Below, piece after piece: positions 57,676-64,000 of a stretch of 64,000 bases of DNA; position 1 is the stretch's first letter; each line of letters begins with the position of its first letter. The notes beneath the pieces were generated by a model that saw only the letters and a list, made by a program, of their open reading frames with translations, was not told the origin of the DNA and ran no database searches. The stretch is from the NCBI GenBank assembly GCA_034440455.1, contig JAWXCB010000019.1, forward strand, positions 1-64,000, read 5' to 3'. Origin of the DNA: JAWXCB01 sp034440455. GTDB taxonomy: Bacteria > Bacteroidota > Bacteroidia > Chitinophagales > CAIOSU01. A program made the translations under genes and the position numbers.

Positions 57676-58971
57676 TCATAAAAAATTCAGGATAACAAAT
57701 CCCGCAAGCCCCGCTGTGAACATCAAGCCATAGCCAATGGCTGCGTATTTTTTTAGCTCTGCGCTTCCGTTCAGCAGCGCAAAGATGAGTTTGACGACTG
57801 TGTTGCTCAACACGGCAAGCAGAATTCCGTTTTGCACTACGCTGCCGCTCACCGCAGCGTCACGCACCTTTGCCAGCGAGATTGTGATGGCGTCCACATC
57901 CGTCAGCCCCGATATTGCGCTTGCAAACAAAATCCCCTTTGAGCCGAAATACGCCATCGCAAAATGCACGAAATAAAGTATCAAAACATACAGTGCGCCA
58001 AACTTGAGCGACTCAATCAGGTTCAATGGATTTTCAGGGAGCAACTCGCGACTCTCCACTCCATGTGAATTTTTCCGCCTGAGCAGGAAACTGTAAAGCA
58101 GTCCTACAAAGATGAGTAGCGCCATTGGGATAGCGAGTTGCTTCAGGATGGTGTTGTTAAAAATGTAAAGCAGCAAAATCACACGCAGCGGCATAATGGT
58201 GGAAGCAAGCAGAATAGCTGCCGAATAGTTCTTTGATAATTCCGGGATAACTGCGCTTTTCTTGGAAAAAATCCACGCCACTGCGGTGCTGGAGAAAAAA
58301 CCTCCTGCGATTCCCGTGAGAAAAATTCCTTTGTCAGCGCCCAGAATTTTGATGAGCAGGTAGCCGGTAAAATTTAATCCCGATGCGAGAATAATCACGA
58401 GCATGATTTCTTTGGGATTAAATACTCCGTAAGGGTCTATTGTTTCATTCGGTAAAAAGGGAAGAATCAGCGCAACAAGCACCACGAATTTCACGATCGC
58501 ATACACCTCTTCCTGCGTAATGCTGCCGGCAATGGATTTAAGTTTCAACTTCAGGGAAAGCAGGATAAGTATGATTACTGTGAGCGGCAAGCTGATTTGC
58601 AGATAACCCAATAACGTAAGAATCCCCAGCAAAAAACAGATAATCAGCGAAATTTCAGTCGTGGTGCCTACTTCTCCCTTTCGTGATGTATTGTAATAGG
58701 AAACGGCAACTACAGCCAGCAAACCGCCAAAACTCAGATACAGCATCGACATTCCGAATTTACCGGCAAGCAAAGCGGAAACAAATCCTAATAGAGCGAC
58801 TAAAGTAAAAGAGCGGACACCGGCTAAGTTTCGCTGATTATCCCGAACGGAGGCATATTCGCGTTCAAGCCCGACAACAATCCCGATTCCAAGCGTAACG
58901 GCAAGCCGCAAAAAAAAATCGCGCACCGACAGGGTGACAAAATCGGTAGATATGAGGATTTCATCAAACAT
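57676..58971 (-). CDS. MgtC/SapB-DUF4010 membrane protein
   Basis: The 431-residue integral membrane protein has an MgtC/SapB-like N-terminal domain (about 18-140, GIGIVVGLEREYA..NLAGVRSFTLVALLGF) and a C-terminal DUF4010 domain (about 165-425), with about twelve membrane helices in all. The family is widespread; a transport or osmotic role is suspected but unproved. It is the first of three minus-strand genes with usp and the regulator, though the FNR-like site and -7 element in the gap suggest that usp has its own promoter. Confidence 0.88.
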   Translation of the reverse strand: MFDEILISTDFVTLSVRDFFLRLAVTLGIGIVVGLEREYASVRDNQRNLAGVRSFTLVALLGFVSALLAGKFGMSMLYLSFGGLLAVVAVSYYNTSRKGEVGTTTEISLIICFLLGILTLLGYLQISLPLTVIILILLSLKLKLKSIAGSITQEEVYAIVKFVVLVALILPFLPNETIDPYGVFNPKEIMLVIILASGLNFTGYLLIKILGADKGIFLTGIAGGFFSSTAVAWIFSKKSAVIPELSKNYSAAILLASTIMPLRVILLLYIFNNTILKQLAIPMALLIFVGLLYSFLLRRKNSHGVESRELLPENPLNLIESLKFGALYVLILYFVHFAMAYFGSKGILFASAISGLTDVDAITISLAKVRDAAVSGSVVQNGILLAVLSNTVVKLIFALLNGSAELKKYAAIGYGLMFTAGLAGFVILNFL

Positions 58972-59035
58972 CTGAAGAATTACTGAGAAAGGGCTAAAAA
59001 ATTATCCGCACCCTGAATGACATAGAGTCTTACGC

Positions 59036-59431
59036 TCACATCCATTCAGCCAAATAGCGGAAGAAACTTTCTTTCAACTCGGTAAAAATTTTGCGATACT
59101 GCTGCATCTCATCCCTCAGCGAAGTGTGGTCAGCAAAATAATGATGGTCAACTGCCACAGGATGTTCTTCAGCGTAAGCAACCAATTGCTTTTCATGCGC
59201 TTTCACTTTATGCTTGAGATCATGAATCACCTCTTTTTGGTGAATGAATTTGTTTTGAAACTGTTCCAAGCGAGTCAACACTTCCTCTTTTGTATATCGC
59301 TTAACAAGTTCATCCAAACGATGTTCGAAAATCTCCAACTCATCGTTAAAGAATTTCAACTCGTTCAGCCAAAGCTTATGCTCAAAGTGCAAGTCTTTAA
59401 TGTAGATGTGTTCTGTGTGATTTACCAGCAT
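59036..59431 (-). CDS. Hypothetical helical protein, 131 residues
   Basis: I do not recognise this protein. It is acidic, almost entirely helical and rich in His, Glu and Lys: HFEHKLWLNELKFFNDELEI, then DELVKRYTKEEVLTRLEQFQ, then HQKEVIHDLKHKVKAHEKQL, and it ends YFRYLAEWM-like. A long coiled coil is likely and there is no signal peptide. The ATG at 59431 (MLVNHTEHIY) is preferred over one 36 bases upstream. It lies 64 bases from the DUF4010 gene on the same strand, so it may belong to the same stress-related unit. Confidence 0.7.
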   Translation of the reverse strand: MLVNHTEHIYIKDLHFEHKLWLNELKFFNDELEIFEHRLDELVKRYTKEEVLTRLEQFQNKFIHQKEVIHDLKHKVKAHEKQLVAYAEEHPVAVDHHYFADHTSLRDEMQQYRKIFTELKESFFRYLAEWM

Positions 59432-60005
59432 AAGTGTTATTTTAGGATTTTTAATAACCGAACACAAAATACGCTAAACGCAGGGAATCAAAAAATGATA
59501 AAAGTCTTTCTTTCTGATGATGAAAGTCTTGGAAATTAAAGCACGATTTCCGGTTTTTGCATTGATATTGTTCACCAAAACGCACAACTAACGTCTTATT
59601 AACAGATAAAAAGGCATTTTGAAGATTGCCAAAACCGGAATGGTTCGGGTTATTTGTGCCATCGTTCTGTGAAATGTTGTTAAAAAGTGGGCGAAGAAGG
59701 CTGCAAGTGCAACGCAAGTAATTAAGAATCAGTCTTTTGAAGTAAGCGAAACCCTATCAGATAATGTGAAGAAGTTTTCGGAAATAATCCCTTAAGATTC
59801 ACAATGTTTGCACGCGCTTTCCGTTAGGTAAAACACGAAAAGTCAGGCTTGAATGAACTTCTGTAGGGCTTGGCAGGTTTAATAAAATTGTTAGCGGTTA
59901 ATTCAAAAGATTTGAGCTTAAAAACAAACAAAAGTTGCACGGTTCCCTCCGATTGCCTCACAAGCAACAGTCTCAGGATTAACTCAACCAAAACTATGTA
60001 GCAAC
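59432..60005. other. Gap upstream of rpoD, no gene seen
   Basis: About 570 bases between divergent genes. No convincing frame, repeat or perfect TAnnTTTG element was found close to the rpoD start; the leader of rpoD may be long. Confidence 0.5.
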
Positions 60006-60872
60006 ATGAGAAACTTAAAAATTTCTAAACAGATTACCGATCGTTCAGGCAGGTCAATTGAAGCATACCTGCGTGAAGTCGCTATTCAACCGATGATCAC
60101 TATTGAGGAAGAAGTGTATCATGCAAAACGCATTAAGCAAGGCGATATGGACTCGCTTGAGAAGCTTGTAAGAGCGAATCTCCGGTTTGCCATTTCCGTT
60201 GCCAAGCAATATCAACACCACGGGTTGCCGCTTGAAGACCTTATCAGCGAAGCAAATATCGGTTTGATAAAAGCTGCTGAAAGATTTGATGAAACACGCG
60301 GATTCAAATTCATCTCCTATGCAGTATGGTGGATTCGTCAGTCAATTCTGAAAGCGATTTCTGAAAAATCAAGAAGAATCAGACTCCCAATTAATCGCGC
60401 AAAGATTGCAAAGGAAATTGCTGATGCCGCAGTACGCATTGAACAATTCCATGAAAGAACCGCTACGGAGGAAGAAATTGGCGAAATGGTGAACCTCACT
60501 CCAAATGAAGTGCGCGAAGTACTGGATATGACACAGAAGTCGCGCTCCATTGATGCTCCCATGAGCGAAGGCGAAGAAGATTACAGCATGAAAGATTTCA
60601 TGGAAGATGTGAATGTTCCTAAGCCAAACGAAAAACTCGAAAGAGAATCGTTGCTCATTGAAATTGACAACATGCTTTCTTCGCTCGGAGATAAGGATGC
60701 AGAAATTCTGAAGCTCTCTTTCGGATTAAATGGCAACTACCCGATGTCGCTTGAAGATATTGGCGTAAAATTGGACATGAGCAAAGAGCGCGTTCGTCAG
60801 CTTCGTGAGAAAGCGCTGAAGAAGCTGCGTCATTCTACAAAATCGAAGAGGTTGAAAAATTACCTCGCCTAA
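60006..60872 (+). CDS. rpoD: Primary sigma factor RpoD/SigA
   Basis: The 288-residue sigma-70 has region 1.2 (IEAYLREVAIQPMITIEEEV), region 2 with RANLRFAISVAKQYQHHGLP and the -10-contacting FKFISYAVWWIRQSI, region 3 and region 4 with the helix-turn-helix SLEDIGVKLDMSKERVRQLR. It lacks the long region 1.1, like the short primary sigma factors of Bacteroidota, whose -7 consensus TAnnTTTG is found in this window. It directs RNA polymerase to housekeeping promoters. A strong terminator follows. Confidence 0.97.
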   Translation: MRNLKISKQITDRSGRSIEAYLREVAIQPMITIEEEVYHAKRIKQGDMDSLEKLVRANLRFAISVAKQYQHHGLPLEDLISEANIGLIKAAERFDETRGFKFISYAVWWIRQSILKAISEKSRRIRLPINRAKIAKEIADAAVRIEQFHERTATEEEIGEMVNLTPNEVREVLDMTQKSRSIDAPMSEGEEDYSMKDFMEDVNVPKPNEKLERESLLIEIDNMLSSLGDKDAEILKLSFGLNGNYPMSLEDIGVKLDMSKERVRQLREKALKKLRHSTKSKRLKNYLA

Positions 60873-60898
60873 GAAATAAGGTTTTTAGGGTTAAGGAA

Positions 60899-60936
60899 GG
60901 AAAGGCAGGACTAAAATCCTGCCTTTCTCTTTTTAA
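60899..60936 (+). terminator. Rho-independent terminator of rpoD
   Basis: Eleven-base perfect arms GAAAGGCAGGA (60900-60910) and TCCTGCCTTTC (60917-60927) around CTAAAA, followed by TCTTTTT. It starts 28 bases after the rpoD stop codon. Confidence 0.92.
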
Positions 60937-60987
60937 AGATGGTTCAATTTTCACTAACTTGAGCCTGCAAAATCCGTAAGCACCGAT

Positions 60988-61959
60988 ATGAATTTTAAAA
61001 TCCTTACTCTGATTTTTTTAGTGACTTCCTCTTTAATGCCCTTTGCTCAGGAAAGCCCGGTGCAGGGTGACGACTTATTGAAGTGTCTCGGACAAAGCCG
61101 CAACAGTGAATTAGCTGTTAAACTGAACAACTATATCGGCAACAAAGCCCCGAAGGAAGACATCTCTTTTTTGAACTACGGAAAAGGCATCCAGGTAAAT
61201 ATTGAGCAAAACACGATTAAAAGCATTGACTTATACAGTGATGATAATCCCTACAGCACCGAGTTCAAAAGTTTTCAAGGCAAACTTCCAATGGAAATTA
61301 TCTTCAGCAACACCATCCATCAGGTGAAACAGAAAATTGGCGAAGGTTATGAAATAGCAGGCGATGTAATGAGTACCTATCAGTTAATAAAAATTTTCAA
61401 ACTCAACGATGATGACGACTACCGCATGACCATTGAATTCAACACAGGGAGAATCGTGATGCTCTCCGTTTCTTATGTGGAAGGTGGCGCGGAAACAACC
61501 GAAGGTGAAGATGGAGCGCAACAATCATCCGGCACAAAATTCAGGGGGAATGATTTCTTCACAATGATGAAAAAGAATTCGTTCAACCGCGAGTTCACTC
61601 TCTTCAAGCGGATTCTTGCTCCCGCCATGCATCCGGACAAAACACGCTCGCTCTACATCAATGATGGCGTGGATGTGCGCTTCGTGAATGGAGCCATCCA
61701 AAGTATCACGCTTTATTCAGGAGGGCAGCAAAGCGACTACAAAGGGATGCCTTTTGAGCCTTACCGATTTGATTTACCCTACGGCATGCGCATGGAAAAC
61801 ACCAAATCGGGAATTATTAAAAAGTTGGGATCTCCTGTGAGCGACACGGGAAACATAATTTCCTATCGCGAACGAATTGCAGAAATTCAGATTGCTTTTA
61901 AAGGTGAAAAAATTGATTGGGTGCGCATCAAAGTAGCGGAAGCGCAAAAGGCACAGTAG
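60988..61959 (+). CDS. Secreted hypothetical protein with an internal duplication
   Basis: The 323-residue protein has a signal peptide (about 1-20, ending PFAQ). The mature part carries two related halves. The first (about 55-145) reads YGKGIQVNIEQNTIKSIDLY, then SFQGKLPMEIIFSNTIHQVK, then IGEGYEIAGD. The second (about 225-320) reads NDGVDVRFVNGAIQSITLYS, then FDLPYGMRMENTKSGIIKKL, then GSPVSDTGN. Each half looks like a small beta-rich domain followed by a helix that meets a glycine. A linker with acidic and Q/S-rich residues (about 170-185) separates them. I do not know the function; periplasmic location is likely. Confidence 0.75.
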   Translation: MNFKILTLIFLVTSSLMPFAQESPVQGDDLLKCLGQSRNSELAVKLNNYIGNKAPKEDISFLNYGKGIQVNIEQNTIKSIDLYSDDNPYSTEFKSFQGKLPMEIIFSNTIHQVKQKIGEGYEIAGDVMSTYQLIKIFKLNDDDDYRMTIEFNTGRIVMLSVSYVEGGAETTEGEDGAQQSSGTKFRGNDFFTMMKKNSFNREFTLFKRILAPAMHPDKTRSLYINDGVDVRFVNGAIQSITLYSGGQQSDYKGMPFEPYRFDLPYGMRMENTKSGIIKKLGSPVSDTGNIISYRERIAEIQIAFKGEKIDWVRIKVAEAQKAQ

Positions 61960-62505
61960 CTAAGAATTTATCTTCTCTTCAATCTCCTTCTTCTTTTCCA
62001 ACAGCAAGCCTTTCAGCGTTTCTTTACCCATTGGAATAGTGAGCGCATACGGTTTGCCATTTTCGCGAATCATCTTCATCGCTTTCTTTACATCAGTCAT
62101 TTTCATTTTTTGCTTTGCAATCGTCACCACCTTTTCATTTTCCAATTTTCCGAAATCCATGTTGTTTAACACAATTCTAATTACCTGATCCGTGCTTTTT
62201 AATTCTGTATTCTCCAAAATGCCGATGGTGCGCGTAATTTCATCTACCTCCGACTCATCAATTTCACGAATGATGTCGTCAATTGAAATATAAATTCCTT
62301 CCGCCTCCAGCGCCTTTAGCGTGTGCGGCAACTCATCAATTTTTTTATTAATGTTCGCCTTCGTTTTCGCGGGAATGATCTGGATAATCCCGTTCGCCTT
62401 CGTAATTTCTTTTACAACAAGCCCGGGCAAATAATGCCATGCAGCCACAGCCCCTATCAGGAGCAACACCACCGCCACGCCAAACGCTTTTAATATTTTC
62501 GACAT
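61960..62505 (-). CDS. Membrane-anchored hypothetical protein, 181 residues
   Basis: The protein has one N-terminal membrane helix (about 7-28, VAVVLLLIGAVAAWHYLPGL) and an extracytoplasmic, largely helical and charged domain (KIDELPHTLKALEAEGIYIS, IIREIDESEVDEITRTIGIL, KQKMKMTDVKKAMKMIRENG). It ends in a lysine- and glutamate-rich helix. I recognise no family. The stop codons of this gene and the previous one abut, so the convergent transcripts could overlap. Confidence 0.75.
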   Translation of the reverse strand: MSKILKAFGVAVVLLLIGAVAAWHYLPGLVVKEITKANGIIQIIPAKTKANINKKIDELPHTLKALEAEGIYISIDDIIREIDESEVDEITRTIGILENTELKSTDQVIRIVLNNMDFGKLENEKVVTIAKQKMKMTDVKKAMKMIRENGKPYALTIPMGKETLKGLLLEKKKEIEEKINS

Positions 62506-63030
62506 ACTTTTCGCAAATTAAGAAAGACAATAAGATAATCGGAGTGTAATTAGCAGAAATAAAACTTGCGGTTCAAGTAATTTTCAAATTCAGTTAATGC
62601 TATAATATCGGCAGGTATCGCTTTCTCTTTTGAGTTTATAAGAGGCTTCGATGTCTCCCTATACATTGGTGAAGTCGGGGTAGTCAAATCGCTTTTTGCA
62701 CTGGCACATAATGGAATAAACCAGAACGATGAGAACATTTATAAACGGCAAGGAGCGCTTTCCGTTTATAATTATCCTGCATTATGTTCCCGCTTCCTCC
62801 TATTCAATTTCCACTTCTAGATTGAGGCGTTATCCTATACCACTCCTAAAGGCTTACTGAGACTAAGCATACTTGAAATACGGTTTGCACCGGCCAAGAG
62901 CGAGCGAGTAGGTAATTGTCTGTCAGATATAAAAACAAAATTCATAATTTCACATTACTCAAAGTCTCAACGATTCCTTCTTCTATTCTCCTGTGCAATT
63001 CCTTAATTTCGGGCGCAACAAACAAACGTC
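62506..63030. other. Gap before glnN, no gene seen
   Basis: About 520 bases. One plus-strand frame is open from about 62586 to 62820 without a start codon (including GIAFSFEFIRGFDVSLYIGE), which could be a decayed gene end, but nothing identifies it. TAATTTCA near 62942 is a poor -7 match for glnN. Confidence 0.4.
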
Positions 63031-64000
63031 ATGAAAAATTTTCGCTTTCAGGCTATTCAAACCGTGTTCAGCCGCACAAAGGTGGAGGTACACCCTCCCG
63101 CCCAGCGCATCTCTGAATATTTTGGCAGCAACGTGTTTAATGATGACGCCATGCGGAAATATCTGTCGGCAGAGGCATATCAAAGCATCCGCAGTTCCAT
63201 TGAGAAGGGCAGCAAAATCGAGCGCGGCATAGCCGACCAGGTGGCGGCTTCGATGCAAGCATGGGCGATTGGCAAGGGCGCAACGCACTTCACGCACTGG
63301 TTTCAGCCGCTCACGGGCGCCACTGCCGAAAAGCATGATTCATTTTTTTCGCTCACCAAAGAAGGCAGGGGCATTGAAAGTTTCAGCGGCAGTTCATTAG
63401 TGCAGCAGGAGTCTGACGCATCGAGCTTTCCGAGCGGAGGCATCCGCTCCACGTTTGAGGCGCGCGGCTATTCCGCGTGGGACCCTTCCTCGCCCGCCTT
63501 CATCATGGAAATCGGCAATGGCAAAACATTGTGCATCCCCACCATTTTCGTTTCGTTTAATGGCGAAGCGCTTGATTACAAAGCGCCCCTGCTGAAATCG
63601 TATCACTTGCTTTCTTCGGCAGCATTGGATGTGTGTTATTTTTTTGATAAACATATCACGCGCGTTTATCCAACGCTCGGCTGGGAACAGGAATATTTTG
63701 TGGTGGATGAAGCGCTGTTTTATGCGCGCCCTGATTTATTGATGACGGGCAGAACGCTCGTTGGGCAATCGCCCGCAAAAGGGCAGCAGTTGGAAGACCA
63801 TTACTTCGGCTCCATTCCCGAGCGCGTGTATGCCTTCATGCTCGATTTGGAAACGGAAGCATTGAAGCTCGGCATCCCGATTAAAACGCGGCATAACGAA
63901 GTTGCGCCAAGCCAGTTTGAATGCACTCCGATTTTTGAAGACATCAACCTTGCAGTTGACCATAACCAACTGTTCATGGATTTGCTGGACAGGATTTCGC
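63031..64000 (+). CDS. glnN: Type III glutamine synthetase, N-terminal part
   Basis: The frame is open from ATG 63031 to the window edge (323 codons), so the gene is cut at its 3' side; the full family length is about 700-730 residues. VFSRTKVEVHPPAQRISEYF, FPSGGIRSTFEARGYSAWDP, GWEQEYFVVDEALFYARPDL and GIPIKTRHNEVAPSQFECTP are hallmark stretches of GlnN. It makes glutamine from glutamate, ammonia and ATP; the type III enzyme is the usual or only glutamine synthetase in many Bacteroidota. The ATG is the first after a long frame without any other start. Confidence 0.95.
   Translation, partial: MKNFRFQAIQTVFSRTKVEVHPPAQRISEYFGSNVFNDDAMRKYLSAEAYQSIRSSIEKGSKIERGIADQVAASMQAWAIGKGATHFTHWFQPLTGATAEKHDSFFSLTKEGRGIESFSGSSLVQQESDASSFPSGGIRSTFEARGYSAWDPSSPAFIMEIGNGKTLCIPTIFVSFNGEALDYKAPLLKSYHLLSSAALDVCYFFDKHITRVYPTLGWEQEYFVVDEALFYARPDLLMTGRTLVGQSPAKGQQLEDHYFGSIPERVYAFMLDLETEALKLGIPIKTRHNEVAPSQFECTPIFEDINLAVDHNQLFMDLLDRIS

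Noticed and set aside
62550..62738. A 62-residue minus-strand frame in the gap before glnN
   Set aside because: It shows no family character or upstream signals. The opposite strand is open over the same stretch as well, which suggests chance or decay.

Overview
The window reads as chromosomal DNA of a member of the Bacteroidota, probably a free-living or environmental lineage. The evidence is four secreted proteins with C-terminal type IX secretion (T9SS) sorting domains, a TonB-dependent receptor with a carboxypeptidase-like N-terminal domain, a compact 288-residue primary sigma factor, a type III glutamine synthetase, families largely confined to this phylum (DUF1599 and DUF2851 proteins, a DoxX/redoxin fusion), and the phylum's -7 promoter element TAnnTTTG a short distance upstream of nine genes. 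No rRNA, tRNA, CRISPR array, prophage or insertion sequence was seen.

Layout. 1-256 is the tail of a truncated gene with a terminator. 859-8832 is a giant T9SS cargo protein with three beta-helix modules and four PKD domains, followed by a penicillin-acylase-type Ntn hydrolase. 11.1-14.4 kb holds small genes (MazG-like NTP pyrophosphohydrolase, unknown protein, class C beta-lactamase-like serine hydrolase, cold-shock protein, small basic protein). 14.6-19.2 kb is an Lhr-type helicase carrying an in-frame insertion of intergenic palindromic repeats. 19.2-24.6 kb is housekeeping: orphan DppB-type permease, DoxX/redoxin protein and DUF1599 protein on the minus strand, folP and the diadenylate cyclase cdaA on the plus strand. 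24.6-32.8 kb holds an M43-type metalloprotease lipoprotein, a solitary ExbD, a YdjM-like membrane protein, a dolichol-phosphate-mannose-synthase-like glycosyltransferase, mutS, an SRPBCC protein and a 2-Cys peroxiredoxin. 32.8-37.8 kb is a minus-strand run pyrF, DUF2851, two tiny PspC proteins and a TonB-dependent receptor. 38.1-38.8 kb is a PIN/antitoxin pair. 39.3-41.9 kb holds nfu, mrp, a CBS-pair protein and a secreted thioredoxin-like protein. 43.1-55.9 kb is a block of three T9SS cargo genes, two of them giant paralogues. 56-59 kb is a putative FNR-type regulator, universal stress protein and MgtC/DUF4010 membrane protein on one strand. The window ends with rpoD, two hypothetical proteins and the first 970 bases of glnN.

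Across the window the gaps between genes carry at least six families of short dispersed palindromic repeats. Several contain stem-loops, and in one pair a stem shows compensatory change. One family has entered the lhr reading frame, and another sits between DUF1599 and folP, where it appears to supply a promoter element. The most testable regulatory inference is an FNR-like site placed about 41 bp upstream of the predicted start of the universal stress protein transcript, next to a gene for an FNR/CRP-family regulator.
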